From NCBI GenBank assembly GCA_019348495.1, contig JAHWJI010000017.1, positions 1-34,508 on the forward strand: a stretch of DNA of 34,508 nucleotides, given 5' to 3'. This DNA comes from Actinomycetota bacterium (GTDB lineage Bacteria; Actinomycetota; Acidimicrobiia; Acidimicrobiales; CADCSY01). The translations under genes and the position numbers were made by a program. The notes beneath the pieces were generated by a model. It was not told where the DNA came from, made no database searches, and worked only from the letters and a program-made list of their open reading frames with translations. Positions 7,233 to 15,180 of the stretch are shown here, piece by piece. Numbering within the stretch: the stretch's first letter is position 1; every line of letters begins with the position of its first letter.

Positions 7233-7495
7233 CAAGGCTCCTCGACGATCGCCTGGCGGAGCGAGGCGAAGGCCGCGGCCTCCCCGGCCGGGGTGGGGGG
7301 CACCCGGGTGTAGCCCGCGATCAGGCTCTCGTCGACGTGGCGGCGACGTTCGGCTTCGGCCAAGAGACGCACACCAGCCCGCACCGCCGCGGCCCGGTTG
7401 GCGTAGGTCCCGTGACGCACCATGTCATCAAGGGCCGAGAGCAGCTCCACGGGCAGGCGCACCGCGATCTGCTCCGACTGCATGTCCGACAGCAT
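7229..7495 (-). CDS. Ribbon-helix-helix antitoxin (MazE-like)
   Basis: 88 residues (84 if the second ATG at 7483 is used). The N-terminal half, EQIAVRLPVELLSALDDMV followed by GTYANRAAAVRAGV, is a ribbon-helix-helix DNA-binding domain of the CopG/Arc type: beta-strand residues IAVRLP followed by two helices. The C-terminal tail (VPPTPAGEAAAFASLRQAIVEEPW) would wrap the toxin. Known pairs of this kind bind their own promoter and repress both genes. It is translated first and overlaps the toxin start by four bases, which favours antitoxin excess. No clear ribosome-binding site precedes either ATG, so leaderless translation is possible. Confidence 0.8.
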   Translation of the reverse strand: MLSDMQSEQIAVRLPVELLSALDDMVRHGTYANRAAAVRAGVRLLAEAERRRHVDESLIAGYTRVPPTPAGEAAAFASLRQAIVEEPW

Positions 7496-7525
7496 ACCAG
7501 TTTGGGATGCTGCGAAGCTCCACGG

Positions 7526-8935
7526 TCATGCCCATGGTCGAGGTCCGCAGCGCCGGCCGAGGAGCCATCCTCCTGCCAGGCTCACCACCGCGAGGGCGAC
7601 CAGGGGGCCGTCGCCCAGACGGGTGTAGACGGTGTGGCCCCGGCGCCGTTCGATGCCGGCGGTGAGGACGGCCGGCTCCCCCAGGTCGCTCTGGCGGCGG
7701 ACGCTGCCATCGGGCGCCACCACCGCGGAGAAGCCGGTGGGGGCGGCCTGGACCACGACCCGTCCGGTCTCCATGGCCCGCAGCCGCGCCGCGCCGAGCT
7801 CGAGGGCGGGCATCTGGGTGGTGGGGTACGACGCGGCGTTGGTGGGCACCAGGACCATCTCGGCGCCTTGGTGGAGGGCGGCGCGCACTCGTCGGGGGAA
7901 GAACACCTCGAAGGAGATGACCACGCCCAGGTCGCCGGCGGGCGTCTCCAGCAGCCCGGGGCCCTCGCCGGCCACGACGTCGCGGGGCACGGCCGACAGG
8001 TCGGCGACGCGACCGAGGAGGGAGCGGAACGGGATGCGCTCGCCGAAGGGCACCACCTGGTGCTTGCGGTAGCGGTCGAGCAGGTTGCCGTCGGGTCCCC
8101 AGGCCGCGGCCAGGTTGTGGCGCACCTCGCCCCGGCTCTCGCTCACCCCCGAGACGACGGTGGTGTCCAGACGTCGGGCCAACGCACCCACCTCCGCGGC
8201 CCGGGCCGACCCGGCCACGTCACCCTCGACGCGCAGCGCGTCCTCCGGCCACAACACCAGGTCGGTCCCGGCGGGGAGCTCGTCGGTGAGGGCGACCAGC
8301 GCGGGAAAGCCCGGGCCCGAGGAGGCCTCGACCGCCCGCAGACCGCGCTCCCCACCGGTTTGGACCACGGCCACGTCAAGGGTCCCGATCCCTCGTCCCC
8401 GTGGAGCGAGCGCACCGGCGAGGCTGAGGGCGACGACCACGCTGGCGGCCAGGGCCGCCGGGCGCCATCGCCGGGCGACCAAGGCGGCCAGGGCCACCCC
8501 CGCCCCGCCCACCAGGGCGGCGATGAGGAGGCTCCCGCCCAGGCGGGCCGCCTCCGCCAGCGGGCCGCCGATCTGGGTCTGGGCCAGGGTGGCGACGGGC
8601 ACGCCGCCGAAGGGCCAGACGCCCCGGAAGGCCTCGAAGAGCATCAGGGCGGCGGGGATGGCCAAGGCTTGTCCCCGCCCGGGCGGGGAGGCGGCCACGG
8701 CCAGGGCGAACACGGCGCTCTCGAGCACCACCGCCAGGGCGAAGCCCACCACGTGGAACTCGGTCAGCCAGAGCAGTCCGGGACCGAAGAAGCCGAGACC
8801 GACCACCGCCCCCGTGCACAGGCGCCGGCGAAGGCCCGCCTGGCCGACCACGCCGACCAGCAGCCCGGCGCCGACCAGGGCCAATGGCCACCAGCCGAAG
8901 GGCGGGAGCCCGGCGCTGAGCAGGACGCCGGCCAC
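7526..8935 (-). CDS. lnt: Apolipoprotein N-acyltransferase (Lnt), Ser at the catalytic Cys position
   Basis: A 469-residue membrane protein from GTG 8935: N-terminal hydrophobic helices (first one VLLSAGLPPFGWWPLAL), a periplasmic-type nitrilase domain (about 185-430), and a last C-terminal helix. Lnt transfers an acyl chain to the N-terminal Cys of lipoproteins. The catalytic Glu231 (LVLWPEDALR) and Lys291 (RYRKHQVVPFGERIP) are present. The nucleophile motif normally reads (V/I)C(F/Y)E, but here it is VVISFEVFFP with Ser341. This would be expected to impair or alter thioester chemistry. The open frame continues a few codons upstream without a standard start, so the N-terminus may be slightly longer. 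Several lipoproteins in this window are potential substrates. Confidence 0.85.
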   Translation of the reverse strand: MAGVLLSAGLPPFGWWPLALVGAGLLVGVVGQAGLRRRLCTGAVVGLGFFGPGLLWLTEFHVVGFALAVVLESAVFALAVAASPPGRGQALAIPAALMLFEAFRGVWPFGGVPVATLAQTQIGGPLAEAARLGGSLLIAALVGGAGVALAALVARRWRPAALAASVVVALSLAGALAPRGRGIGTLDVAVVQTGGERGLRAVEASSGPGFPALVALTDELPAGTDLVLWPEDALRVEGDVAGSARAAEVGALARRLDTTVVSGVSESRGEVRHNLAAAWGPDGNLLDRYRKHQVVPFGERIPFRSLLGRVADLSAVPRDVVAGEGPGLLETPAGDLGVVISFEVFFPRRVRAALHQGAEMVLVPTNAASYPTTQMPALELGAARLRAMETGRVVVQAAPTGFSAVVAPDGSVRRQSDLGEPAVLTAGIERRRGHTVYTRLGDGPLVALAVVSLAGGWLLGRRCGPRPWA

Positions 8936-9012
8936 GAGGGCCAGCCCGGACCGAGCCCCACGCCGAGCACCGGCCTGGTCGCCACCGATCCTCGGGTGCT
9001 GCCGGTCCCCGA

Positions 9013-9726
9013 TCAGGAGCCGATGTACCTCGGCGTGGGCCTGCGGTCGACCACGTCGTCGAGGGCGAGGCTGACCACGTAGCGGTACTGAGCCGAGCCC
9101 GGGGGGTGGCAGGCGAACAGGGTGGCGGTGGGTTGGGGGGTCTGCTCGACGATGCGCATGGCGTCGGGCGTCACCACCTCGTGGCCGGTCACCCGGTAGG
9201 TGGAGCGCTCGTCTCCCACAGTGAAGACGACGGCGTCACCCGGCTGGAGCTGATCGATGTGGCGGAAGGGTGCCGTCTTGGTCGCCCGGTGTCCGGCGAT
9301 CACCACGTTGCCGGGGTCCCCGGGTAGGGCGGTGCCGGGCCAGTGGCTCGGGCCCCGGTCGATGGAGTTGAGCGAGATGCCCTGGTTGAGGGGGACGGCC
9401 AGGCCCAGGCGGGGGATCTCGATGGTGCCGAGCACGACCGCCGGTTCCGGGGCGTAGGGGTCCTCGGGTGGGTCGACCGGGGTGGACAGGGGCCGGGGCG
9501 GGGGCGTGGGCGCCGAGGGCGCTGGGGGCGGTGGGTCGTCGTCCCCGAAGAGCCCCAGCAACCCCAGGGCGTTGACCTGTCCGGCCACCGGCGGCGCAGA
9601 TGCACCAGCGGGTTCTGGAGGGGCGAGGGTGGTGAGGGCGGCGGCCTGGGCGGCCACGGTGGCGGCCAGCAACAGGCACGTGAAGGCCAGGAGCGTCGGG
9701 CGGATCCGGAGACGGAGCTGGGGCAC
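9013..9726 (-). CDS. Class E sortase
   Basis: A 237-residue class E sortase. I start it at GTG 9726, just before the membrane anchor (RPTLLAFTCLLLAATVAAQ); the longer ORF to 9837 adds unconvincing sequence. After the anchor comes a Pro-rich linker of about 60 residues, then the sortase beta-barrel: TIEIPRLGLAVPLNQGI, 'GNVVIAGHRATKTAPF' (catalytic His146), TLFACHPPGSAQYRYVV with Cys206 and Arg215. Sortases attach surface proteins to the wall or polymerise pilins by cutting a sorting signal. Class E enzymes in actinobacteria usually recognise LAXTG-like signals (family knowledge); no substrate gene is visible here. It lies 77 bases upstream of lnt on the same strand. Confidence 0.88.
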   Translation of the reverse strand: MPQLRLRIRPTLLAFTCLLLAATVAAQAAALTTLAPPEPAGASAPPVAGQVNALGLLGLFGDDDPPPPAPSAPTPPPRPLSTPVDPPEDPYAPEPAVVLGTIEIPRLGLAVPLNQGISLNSIDRGPSHWPGTALPGDPGNVVIAGHRATKTAPFRHIDQLQPGDAVVFTVGDERSTYRVTGHEVVTPDAMRIVEQTPQPTATLFACHPPGSAQYRYVVSLALDDVVDRRPTPRYIGS

Positions 9727-9806
9727 GGGCGCATGGTAGGTCGCCAGGAAGCCGTCCGCTCGGGCACAGCCCTCGCTGCCGTCGGCAAGGACCGTGACAG
9801 GCTTCG

Positions 9807-9822
9807 GCAACCTCCCGGAAAC
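9807..9822 (+). promoter_or_regulatory. Candidate GlnR/NnaR-type operator upstream of the NnaR-like gene
   Basis: GCAAC (9807-9811), six bases, GAAAC (9818-9822). GlnR-type sites in actinobacteria are built as pentamers of the gTnAC/GaAAC kind separated by six bases, giving AC dinucleotides 11 bases apart. The same CAAC-N6-GAAAC arrangement occurs between nirA and the dmsBC fusion. It lies 24 bases before the ATG of the regulator gene. Seen: the element and its recurrence. Inferred: binding by GlnR or by the NnaR-like protein. Confidence 0.4.
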
Positions 9823-9845
9823 CGTGGCTGGCAACACTGCGTCAC

Positions 9846-11003
9846 ATGGCTGCGGCGACCACGAGGGGGGCCGGCTCCCGTCCCCTGCTCGGCTTTCGGG
9901 TAGGGATCGCGGCCCACCGGGGCAGCCAGGAACAAGCCGACGCCCTGCGGCGCGCCGGGGCCGAACCCGTGGTCGGTGCGGTCCTGGGACCGGTGCCCTC
10001 GGCCCGGATCGAGGCCCTCGAAGCCGTCACCGAGGACCTGCTGGCCCGCCCACCCTCGGTCGTGGTCCTCACCTCGGCTGCGGGGATCGAGGGGTGGTTG
10101 GGCACGGCGGAGGGCGCCGGCCGGGGCTCCGCCCTGCGCGATGCGCTCGCCGGCGCCACGGTCCTGGCCCAAGGTGACGCCGCCGCAGCGTCCTCGGCCC
10201 TGGATGTGGCCGTGGCCGCCACGCTGCCCCCCGGGGGGGTGGAGGGTGGGGCCCAGCTCGCTCGCCTCACCGGGGGCCTCACCGGCGCCCGGGTGGCGGT
10301 CCAGGTCCAGGCCGGCCATCCCGCCGGTCAGGCGACGGCCGGCCTGGTCGCCGGCCTGGTCACGGCCGGGATCGACGTGGTGGACGTCGCCGTCCCCGTG
10401 GCGCCCCCGGCCGAGGACTCCCAGGCGGCGCTGCGCCTCCTCGAGGCGGTGGTCGAGCAACGGGTCGACGCCCTCACCTTCACCGCCCCCGACGAGGTGC
10501 GCGGCTTCGTGGCGCTGGCTGTGGGCGCCGGCGCCGGGAACGAGGCCCTGGCCGCCCTCAGCGGCGACGTGGTCCCTGCGTGCATGGGCCCGGCGTGCGC
10601 CCAGGTCGCCACCTCGGCCGGCTTCAGGGGCGTGATCCAGCCCGAGCGGGCCCGAGTGGGGGCCATGGTCGAGGTGTTGGGGGAGCAGTTGGGAACTGGC
10701 GTGGTGCGCTTGGAGCTGGGCGGTGTCGACGTGGTGATCCGGGGCGCGCTGGCCCTGGTGGACGACGAGGAGGTGTGGCTGGCCGACCGGGAGCGGGGCC
10801 TGCTGGAAGCCCTGGCCCGCCGGCCGGGCACGGTGGTGGCCAAGGCCGAGCTGCTGCGCCGGGTGTGGCGCTCCGACGGCATCGACGGGGCCGAGGCGCA
10901 CGCCGTGGAGGTGGCCGTCGCCCGGCTGCGCCGGCGTCTCGGGCCCGCCGGCGCCGGCCTGCAGACGGTGCCCCGTCGGGGCTACCGCCTGGTCTCGGGC
11001 TAG
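9846..11003 (+). CDS. NnaR-like regulator: HemD-like domain fused to OmpR-type winged helix
   Basis: 385 residues in two parts. Residues 12-270 form a uroporphyrinogen-III synthase (HemD)-like two-lobed domain, with GFRVGIAAHRGSQEQADALR, PPSVVVLTSAAGIEGWL, VDALTFTAPDEVRGFVALA and 'ACMGPACAQVATSAGF'. Residues about 290-385 form an OmpR/PhoB winged helix: LLEALARRPGTVVAKAELLR, HAVEVAVARLRRRLG and VPRRGYRLVSG. This architecture is that of NnaR, the actinobacterial regulator reported to act in nitrate/nitrite assimilation together with GlnR. Whether the HemD lobe is catalytic or a sensor is unsettled. The nitrate/nitrite genes in this window support the NnaR reading over a housekeeping HemD. Its TAG overlaps the stop of the convergent epimerase by four bases. 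Confidence 0.85.
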   Translation: MAAATTRGAGSRPLLGFRVGIAAHRGSQEQADALRRAGAEPVVGAVLGPVPSARIEALEAVTEDLLARPPSVVVLTSAAGIEGWLGTAEGAGRGSALRDALAGATVLAQGDAAAASSALDVAVAATLPPGGVEGGAQLARLTGGLTGARVAVQVQAGHPAGQATAGLVAGLVTAGIDVVDVAVPVAPPAEDSQAALRLLEAVVEQRVDALTFTAPDEVRGFVALAVGAGAGNEALAALSGDVVPACMGPACAQVATSAGFRGVIQPERARVGAMVEVLGEQLGTGVVRLELGGVDVVIRGALALVDDEEVWLADRERGLLEALARRPGTVVAKAELLRRVWRSDGIDGAEAHAVEVAVARLRRRLGPAGAGLQTVPRRGYRLVSG

Positions 11004-11929
11004 GCGGGAGGGTGTGGTCGGATCCCCCAGGTGCACCGGGCAGCCTCACCGGGCTCCAGCACTTGGAGGCCGAGGCCGTTGTGGTAGGCGTCGGGGGCAC
11101 AGGTCATGGGCTCGACGGCCAGGCCCCGGCGGCGCCGGGCCGGGGCCAGGGTGTCGCCGCTGAAGACCATCACATAGGCCAGGGCGCGGTCCATCCAGAC
11201 CGTCACCGCTGGCGTCCCCCCGGGCGCGGCCAACACGACGTGGCTGTGGCCGTCGTCGCGCTCCAGCCCGGTGAAGCAGGCATCGAGGCGAAGGTCTCCG
11301 ATGCGCTTGGGGGATCGAAAGTCCACGACCGTGCCCTCCACCGGCGAGACGGCGCCGGAGGGAATGCCCTGCTCGTCGACCTCCAGCCGGTTGGCGGCGG
11401 GCACGTGCAGCACCGCCTGGTCGACGGTGTCGGTCCCCACGGTGAAATAGGGATGGAACCCGGCGCCGAAGGGCAGCGGCCGGCCGCCGGCGTTCGTCGC
11501 GGTGGTGGCGACCGAGAGGCCACCGCGGCTGAGGCGGTACTCGATCACGAGCTCGAGGGTGAAGGGGTAGCCCGACTGGGGATGCACCACGAGGCCGACG
11601 ACGGCACGGTCGGCCTCGTGGTGGAGCACCTCCCAGTTGGCCCAGCGCACCAGCCCGTGCATGGCGCTTCCCCGGTCGGGCTCGAACGGGAGCTGGAGCT
11701 CGTCGTCGCCGAAGCGGTAGCGGCCGCCGGCCAACCGGTTGGGCCAGGGAGCGAGCACCTGGCCCCGCCCGCCGCTGCACATCTCCCCGGCCTCGTAGCC
11801 GTCGAGCACGGGTCGCCCGTCGACGGTGTAGCTGCGCAGGCTGCCCCCCACCTCGGTGACCACCACCCGCTGGTCGCCCCACGCCAGTTCCAACTGCCGG
11901 CCCGAAGGCAGCTCGGGTTCCCTTGTCAT
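11000..11929 (-). CDS. Aldose 1-epimerase family protein
   Basis: 309 residues, galactose-mutarotase-like beta-sandwich. It shows QVLAPWPNRLAGGRYRF, GSAMHGLVR (His91), the central GAGFHPYF (His159) and AVEPMTCAPDAY with Glu273, matching the substrate-binding His, catalytic His and catalytic Glu of the family. It interconverts alpha and beta anomers of aldoses such as glucose or galactose; the 'YihR/YphB' type within the family cannot be excluded, so the exact sugar is open. Cytoplasmic. Start ATG 11929, with GGGAGA just upstream on the coding strand after the complement is taken (weak site). It stands alone on its strand between the regulator and the Lon-domain protein. Confidence 0.85.
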   Translation of the reverse strand: MTREPELPSGRQLELAWGDQRVVVTEVGGSLRSYTVDGRPVLDGYEAGEMCSGGRGQVLAPWPNRLAGGRYRFGDDELQLPFEPDRGSAMHGLVRWANWEVLHHEADRAVVGLVVHPQSGYPFTLELVIEYRLSRGGLSVATTATNAGGRPLPFGAGFHPYFTVGTDTVDQAVLHVPAANRLEVDEQGIPSGAVSPVEGTVVDFRSPKRIGDLRLDACFTGLERDDGHSHVVLAAPGGTPAVTVWMDRALAYVMVFSGDTLAPARRRRGLAVEPMTCAPDAYHNGLGLQVLEPGEAARCTWGIRPHPPA

Positions 11930-12074
11930 GGGGAGATATTCTCGCCCAAAGGCAGACAGGCCAAGATCTCACCCGACGGACAGGTGACCCACCAGCCCCG
12001 ATCGTTCACGCGGCCGTGCTCGCTCACGGCTGACGTCTGACCCACCCGCCGGCCGCAGGGGCTGGTGCATCCGC

Positions 12075-12848
12075 TCACCGTGGCGGGCCGCCCAGAGGGT
12101 CGCCGCCCAGACGCTCGAGCACGGCGAGAGCTTGGTCCAGGGTGGCGACTTCCGTGATCTCCAAGGCGTCGTCGGCCCGGGAGGCCGCCTCTCCTCCCTG
12201 GCCGGCCGGCACCAACAGATGGTCGACACCGACCTGTCCCATGGCGACCGCCTTCAGGTCGACGCTGCCCACCGGGCCGACGTCCCCGTCCGGCTCGATG
12301 GTTCCGGTGACCCCGATGCCCCGCCCGCCGGTCAGCTCTCCTGCGGTCAGCAGGTCGAGGATGGCGAGGGTGAACGCCAGACCCGCCGAGTTCCCGTCCA
12401 CCCCGGCGGCACTGATGCCCACCGTGGCCCGCTCGTCCGGCTCCAGGCCCAGACGATCGAGACGGTGCAGGGCGACCGTGGTGGCCACGTCCCGGGAGTC
12501 CTCCATGTCACGCGCACGTACGTCGGCGCTGACGACGTCGTCGGGCTGCACCGTCTCGATGTTGCTGTCCAGCCAGGCTTGGAGCGCTCGAAACGGGCTC
12601 AGGGGATGGAAGGCGACCGTCGCCATGAGCACCTCACCGCTGGCTGGGAAGACCTCGCCTCCGGAGATGGTGATGTGCTCGTCGACGGGCCGGATGGGCC
12701 CGGGGCCGACGGAGTAGCCCGGGAGCGGGAGCCCGGCGCCGGCCAGGAAGACGAGGGAGCTGACCAGGAGCACCGTGTCCCATCTCGACCAGCGGCGCCT
12801 GAGCCGGGCCAAGGGGCCCCACCGGGCGAGAGCAGTCGTCCTGGACAC
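12075..12848 (-). CDS. YlbL-like membrane-anchored Lon-domain (S16) protein lacking PDZ
   Basis: 257 residues from GTG 12848. An N-terminal transmembrane helix (VLLVSSLVFLAGAGLPLPGY) is followed by a short 'SVGPGPIRPVDEHI' and GEVLMATVAFHPLSPF segment typical of YlbL. Then comes a Lon-type proteolytic domain with nucleophile Ser154 in VDGNSAGLAFTL and Lys199 in GSVDLKAVA, 45 residues apart as in Lon. Normal YlbL proteins (about 340 residues) have a PDZ domain between the M-x-x-S segment (DMEDSRD) and the Lon domain. Here the sequence passes from MEDSRD through a single helix into the Lon domain, so the PDZ is missing. It would act on the outer face of the membrane; its substrate is unknown. 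Confidence 0.75.
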   Translation of the reverse strand: MSRTTALARWGPLARLRRRWSRWDTVLLVSSLVFLAGAGLPLPGYSVGPGPIRPVDEHITISGGEVFPASGEVLMATVAFHPLSPFRALQAWLDSNIETVQPDDVVSADVRARDMEDSRDVATTVALHRLDRLGLEPDERATVGISAAGVDGNSAGLAFTLAILDLLTAGELTGGRGIGVTGTIEPDGDVGPVGSVDLKAVAMGQVGVDHLLVPAGQGGEAASRADDALEITEVATLDQALAVLERLGGDPLGGPPR

Positions 12849-13020
12849 CGCACCGTGCTATCTCAGGTGTCTGAGGCGGTCAATCGACCCCGACAGGGGT
12901 CTCGCAGCCCAGCCAGGCATGGGCGAAGCTCCCGCATCGATCATGACCGATGCCTCATGACAACGGGACGGTCAGGGGCGGACAGTGCGTGTCATGGACC
13001 GACACCAAAGGAGCCCGGAG

Positions 13021-13422
13021 ATGAGACGACGATTGCTGAAGGGAACACTGGCCTTCGCATCGGTGGTGGCCTTGGCCATCACCGGCTGCGGGGACGACCC
13101 GGCCGAGGTGGCCGGTGGGAATGCAGCTACGGAGGTGGCCGGCGACAGTACCGGCGGGGAGGCGCCCGGCGGCAACCTCGAGCGCTACTGCGAGCTGCAG
13201 CGTGCGCTCCAATCCGAGGGTGACGCCGAGAAGCTCGACGAGCTCGCCGCAGTCGCGCCTCCGGAGATCGCCCAAGAGGTCGGATCGGTCACCGAGGCCT
13301 ACAAGGTGGTGCTCGAGAGCGGCGACGAACACGCTGCTGAGGCAGTGGCGGAACAGGAGGCGGCGATGCATGCGTTCAACGAAGAGCGGTGCGGCATCCC
13401 GAACCCCCTGGAGGAGCAGTAG
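13021..13422 (+). CDS. Small secreted lipoprotein, function unknown
   Basis: 133 residues. Start ATG 13021 is set by an AAAGGAG ribosome site at 13007-13013. The signal peptide MRRRLLKGTLAFASVVALAI ends in lipobox ITGC, then a Gly/Ala/Thr linker. The mature part is acidic and helical: NLERYCELQRALQSEGDAEK, LAAVAPPEIAQEVGSVTEAY, VVLESGDEHAAEAVAEQEAA, and a second Cys in EERCGIPNP. The two mature Cys residues may form a disulfide that staples the ends of a helical bundle. The order Cys-helix, 'APPEIAQEV', Tyr helix, C-terminal Cys is repeated in the lipoprotein at 24113-24541. No domain name recognised. Confidence 0.75.
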   Translation: MRRRLLKGTLAFASVVALAITGCGDDPAEVAGGNAATEVAGDSTGGEAPGGNLERYCELQRALQSEGDAEKLDELAAVAPPEIAQEVGSVTEAYKVVLESGDEHAAEAVAEQEAAMHAFNEERCGIPNPLEEQ

Positions 13423-13474
13423 CGCACCTCCGTCGCCCGCCTCCCGGCCCGATCAACCTACGCTCACCGCTGTC

Positions 13475-13852
13475 ATGACCAAGGTCGGCGATGACCGGAC
13501 CGAGGGCCGGGCGGTGGGGCGGGCGACGGCCACCGGATGGCCGGTGGCTGCAGCGGTTGCCCTGGCGCTCGTACCGCTGACGATCTGGCTTGGCGTCCTG
13601 TCGGGGGCGTCCTTGTTCAGTCACGTGGCCATGAGCTGGTGCGGGCAGTGTGGTCCTCCCCACAACCGTCCACCGGGGTCGCCCGCATGGAACTGCGGAT
13701 CACCCCGGACGTGGGCTCGGGTCCGAGGCGGCACCGGCCGGCTCCCAGATCGCCTGACCCACTGCTATGCCAGCCCCGTCAGGGCCGGGCCCAAGCCAAG
13801 TTGGGCAGGCGGGCGGTCGCCACCCGGGTGCGCAGGTAGCACCACCAGGTGA
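13475..13852 (+). CDS. Possible small membrane protein; weak call
   Basis: The stretch 13423-13778 holds no clear gene. The best candidate starts at ATG 13475: a polar N-terminus, MTKVGDDRTEGRAVGRATAT, then one hydrophobic helix (GWPVAAAVALALVPLTIWLG) and SWCGQCGPP with a CxxC. Beyond that the sequence becomes Pro/Arg-rich and looks like random coding, and it runs into the convergent narK 3' end. It may be a decayed or frameshifted membrane protein whose first 60 residues remain. I see no ribosome site and no family match. Confidence 0.25.
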   Translation: MTKVGDDRTEGRAVGRATATGWPVAAAVALALVPLTIWLGVLSGASLFSHVAMSWCGQCGPPHNRPPGSPAWNCGSPRTWARVRGGTGRLPDRLTHCYASPVRAGPKPSWAGGRSPPGCAGSTTR

Positions 13853-15179
13853 GCACCATGCACGAGCCGTAGAAGGCGATGAACGAGATCAGCGCCGCCT
13901 GGGGACCGCCGGTGGCGTTGGTGGACCAGCCGAAGCTCTGGGGGATGAGGAACCCGCCGTAGGCGCCGATGGCCGAGATGATGCCGAGGGCCGCCGCGCT
14001 CTCCCGTCGACCGGCGGCAGCCACGGCCGACTGGTCGACGACAGCACCGGTCTCGCTCGCCTGGTGGGCCAGGTGGGCCCGGAAGATCACCGGCACCATG
14101 CGGAAGGTCGAGCCGTTGCCCACACCGGTGGCCACGAACAGCACCAGGAACATGGCCAGGAACCCGGCGAAGGCCCAGGAGCGCTCCTTGTTGGTCAGGA
14201 AGAACAGCACGCCCACCACCGCGCAAGCCATGACCCCGAAGTTGCACAGGGTGACCCGGGCACCGCCCAGGCGATCGGCCAACCAGCCCCCGATGGGCCG
14301 GGTGATGGAGCCCACCAGCGGGCCGAGGAAGGCGTACTTGATGGCGTTGGGGTCGGCGAACTGGCCCTTGATGAGCAGGGGCAGGCCGGCCGAGTAGCCG
14401 ATGAACGAGCCGAAGGTGCCCACGTAGAGCCACGACATGGTCCAGGTGTGCCGGCGACGGGCCACCACTGCCTGGTCCCGGAACGACGAGCGGGCGGTGG
14501 CCAGGTTGTCCATGAAGCGCCAGGCGCACAGGGCGGCGGCCACGATGAAGGGCATGAGCATGAGGCCGATGTTCTGGAGGTGCAGGGAGCCTGCGTGCCC
14601 TTGGCCGCCCCCCACCACGGCGATGGCGCCGGCGGTGACGGCGAAGGGGGCGACGAGCTGGAGGATGGCCACCCCGAGGTTGCCCCCGGCGGCGTTGAGG
14701 CCCAGGGCCAGGCCCTTGCGGGAGTTGGGATAGAAGAACGAGATGTTGGCCATGCTCGAGGCGAAGTTGCCACCGCCGAGCCCGGCGGTGGCCGCGGCCG
14801 CCAACAGCGCCCAGTACGGCGTCGACGGGTTGGCGACCATGACGGCCAGCAACGTCGTGGGGATCAACAGCAACAGGGCGCTGACGATGGTCCAGTTGCG
14901 TCCCCCGAAGCGGGGCACGGCGAAGGTGTAGGGGAAGCGCACGGTGGCGCCCACCAGGTTGGGCACGGCCACCAGGGTGAAGAGCTGACCCGACGAGAGG
15001 TGGAAGCCGGCGTCGTTGAGGCGGATGGCGACCACGCTCCAGGTGAGCCACACCGAGAAGCCCAGGAACTCGGCGAAGATCGACCACACCAGGTTGCGCC
15101 GGGCCACGCGCTGGCCGATCCCGGCCCAGAAGGCGTCGTCCTCGGGCTCCCACTGCTCGATCCAGCGGGAACGGGACAT
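13779..15179 (-). CDS. narK: NarK-family nitrate/nitrite transporter
   Basis: 466 residues from ATG 15179, one base after the nirA stop, so the two are co-transcribed. It is a major facilitator protein, with 12 helices expected. The two nitrate signature stretches are clear: GLGGGNFASSMANISFFYPN followed by 'RKGLALGLNAAGGNLGVA', and ATGVGNGSTFRMVPVIF. Arginines expected in helices 2 and 8 to hold the anion appear in ATVRFPYTF and GSITRPIGGWLADRLGG. It should bring nitrate in (and possibly export nitrite) for the cytoplasmic reductases encoded beside it. Longer ORF starts upstream lie within nirA and are rejected. Confidence 0.92.
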   Translation of the reverse strand: MSRSRWIEQWEPEDDAFWAGIGQRVARRNLVWSIFAEFLGFSVWLTWSVVAIRLNDAGFHLSSGQLFTLVAVPNLVGATVRFPYTFAVPRFGGRNWTIVSALLLLIPTTLLAVMVANPSTPYWALLAAAATAGLGGGNFASSMANISFFYPNSRKGLALGLNAAGGNLGVAILQLVAPFAVTAGAIAVVGGGQGHAGSLHLQNIGLMLMPFIVAAALCAWRFMDNLATARSSFRDQAVVARRRHTWTMSWLYVGTFGSFIGYSAGLPLLIKGQFADPNAIKYAFLGPLVGSITRPIGGWLADRLGGARVTLCNFGVMACAVVGVLFFLTNKERSWAFAGFLAMFLVLFVATGVGNGSTFRMVPVIFRAHLAHQASETGAVVDQSAVAAAGRRESAAALGIISAIGAYGGFLIPQSFGWSTNATGGPQAALISFIAFYGSCMVLTWWCYLRTRVATARLPNLAWARP

Positions 15180-15180
15180 C

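Noticed and set aside
9846-11003. Housekeeping uroporphyrinogen-III synthase (hemD)
   Set aside because: The C-terminal winged helix and the nitrate locus nearby fit the NnaR regulator type better, and no other haem synthesis gene is adjacent.
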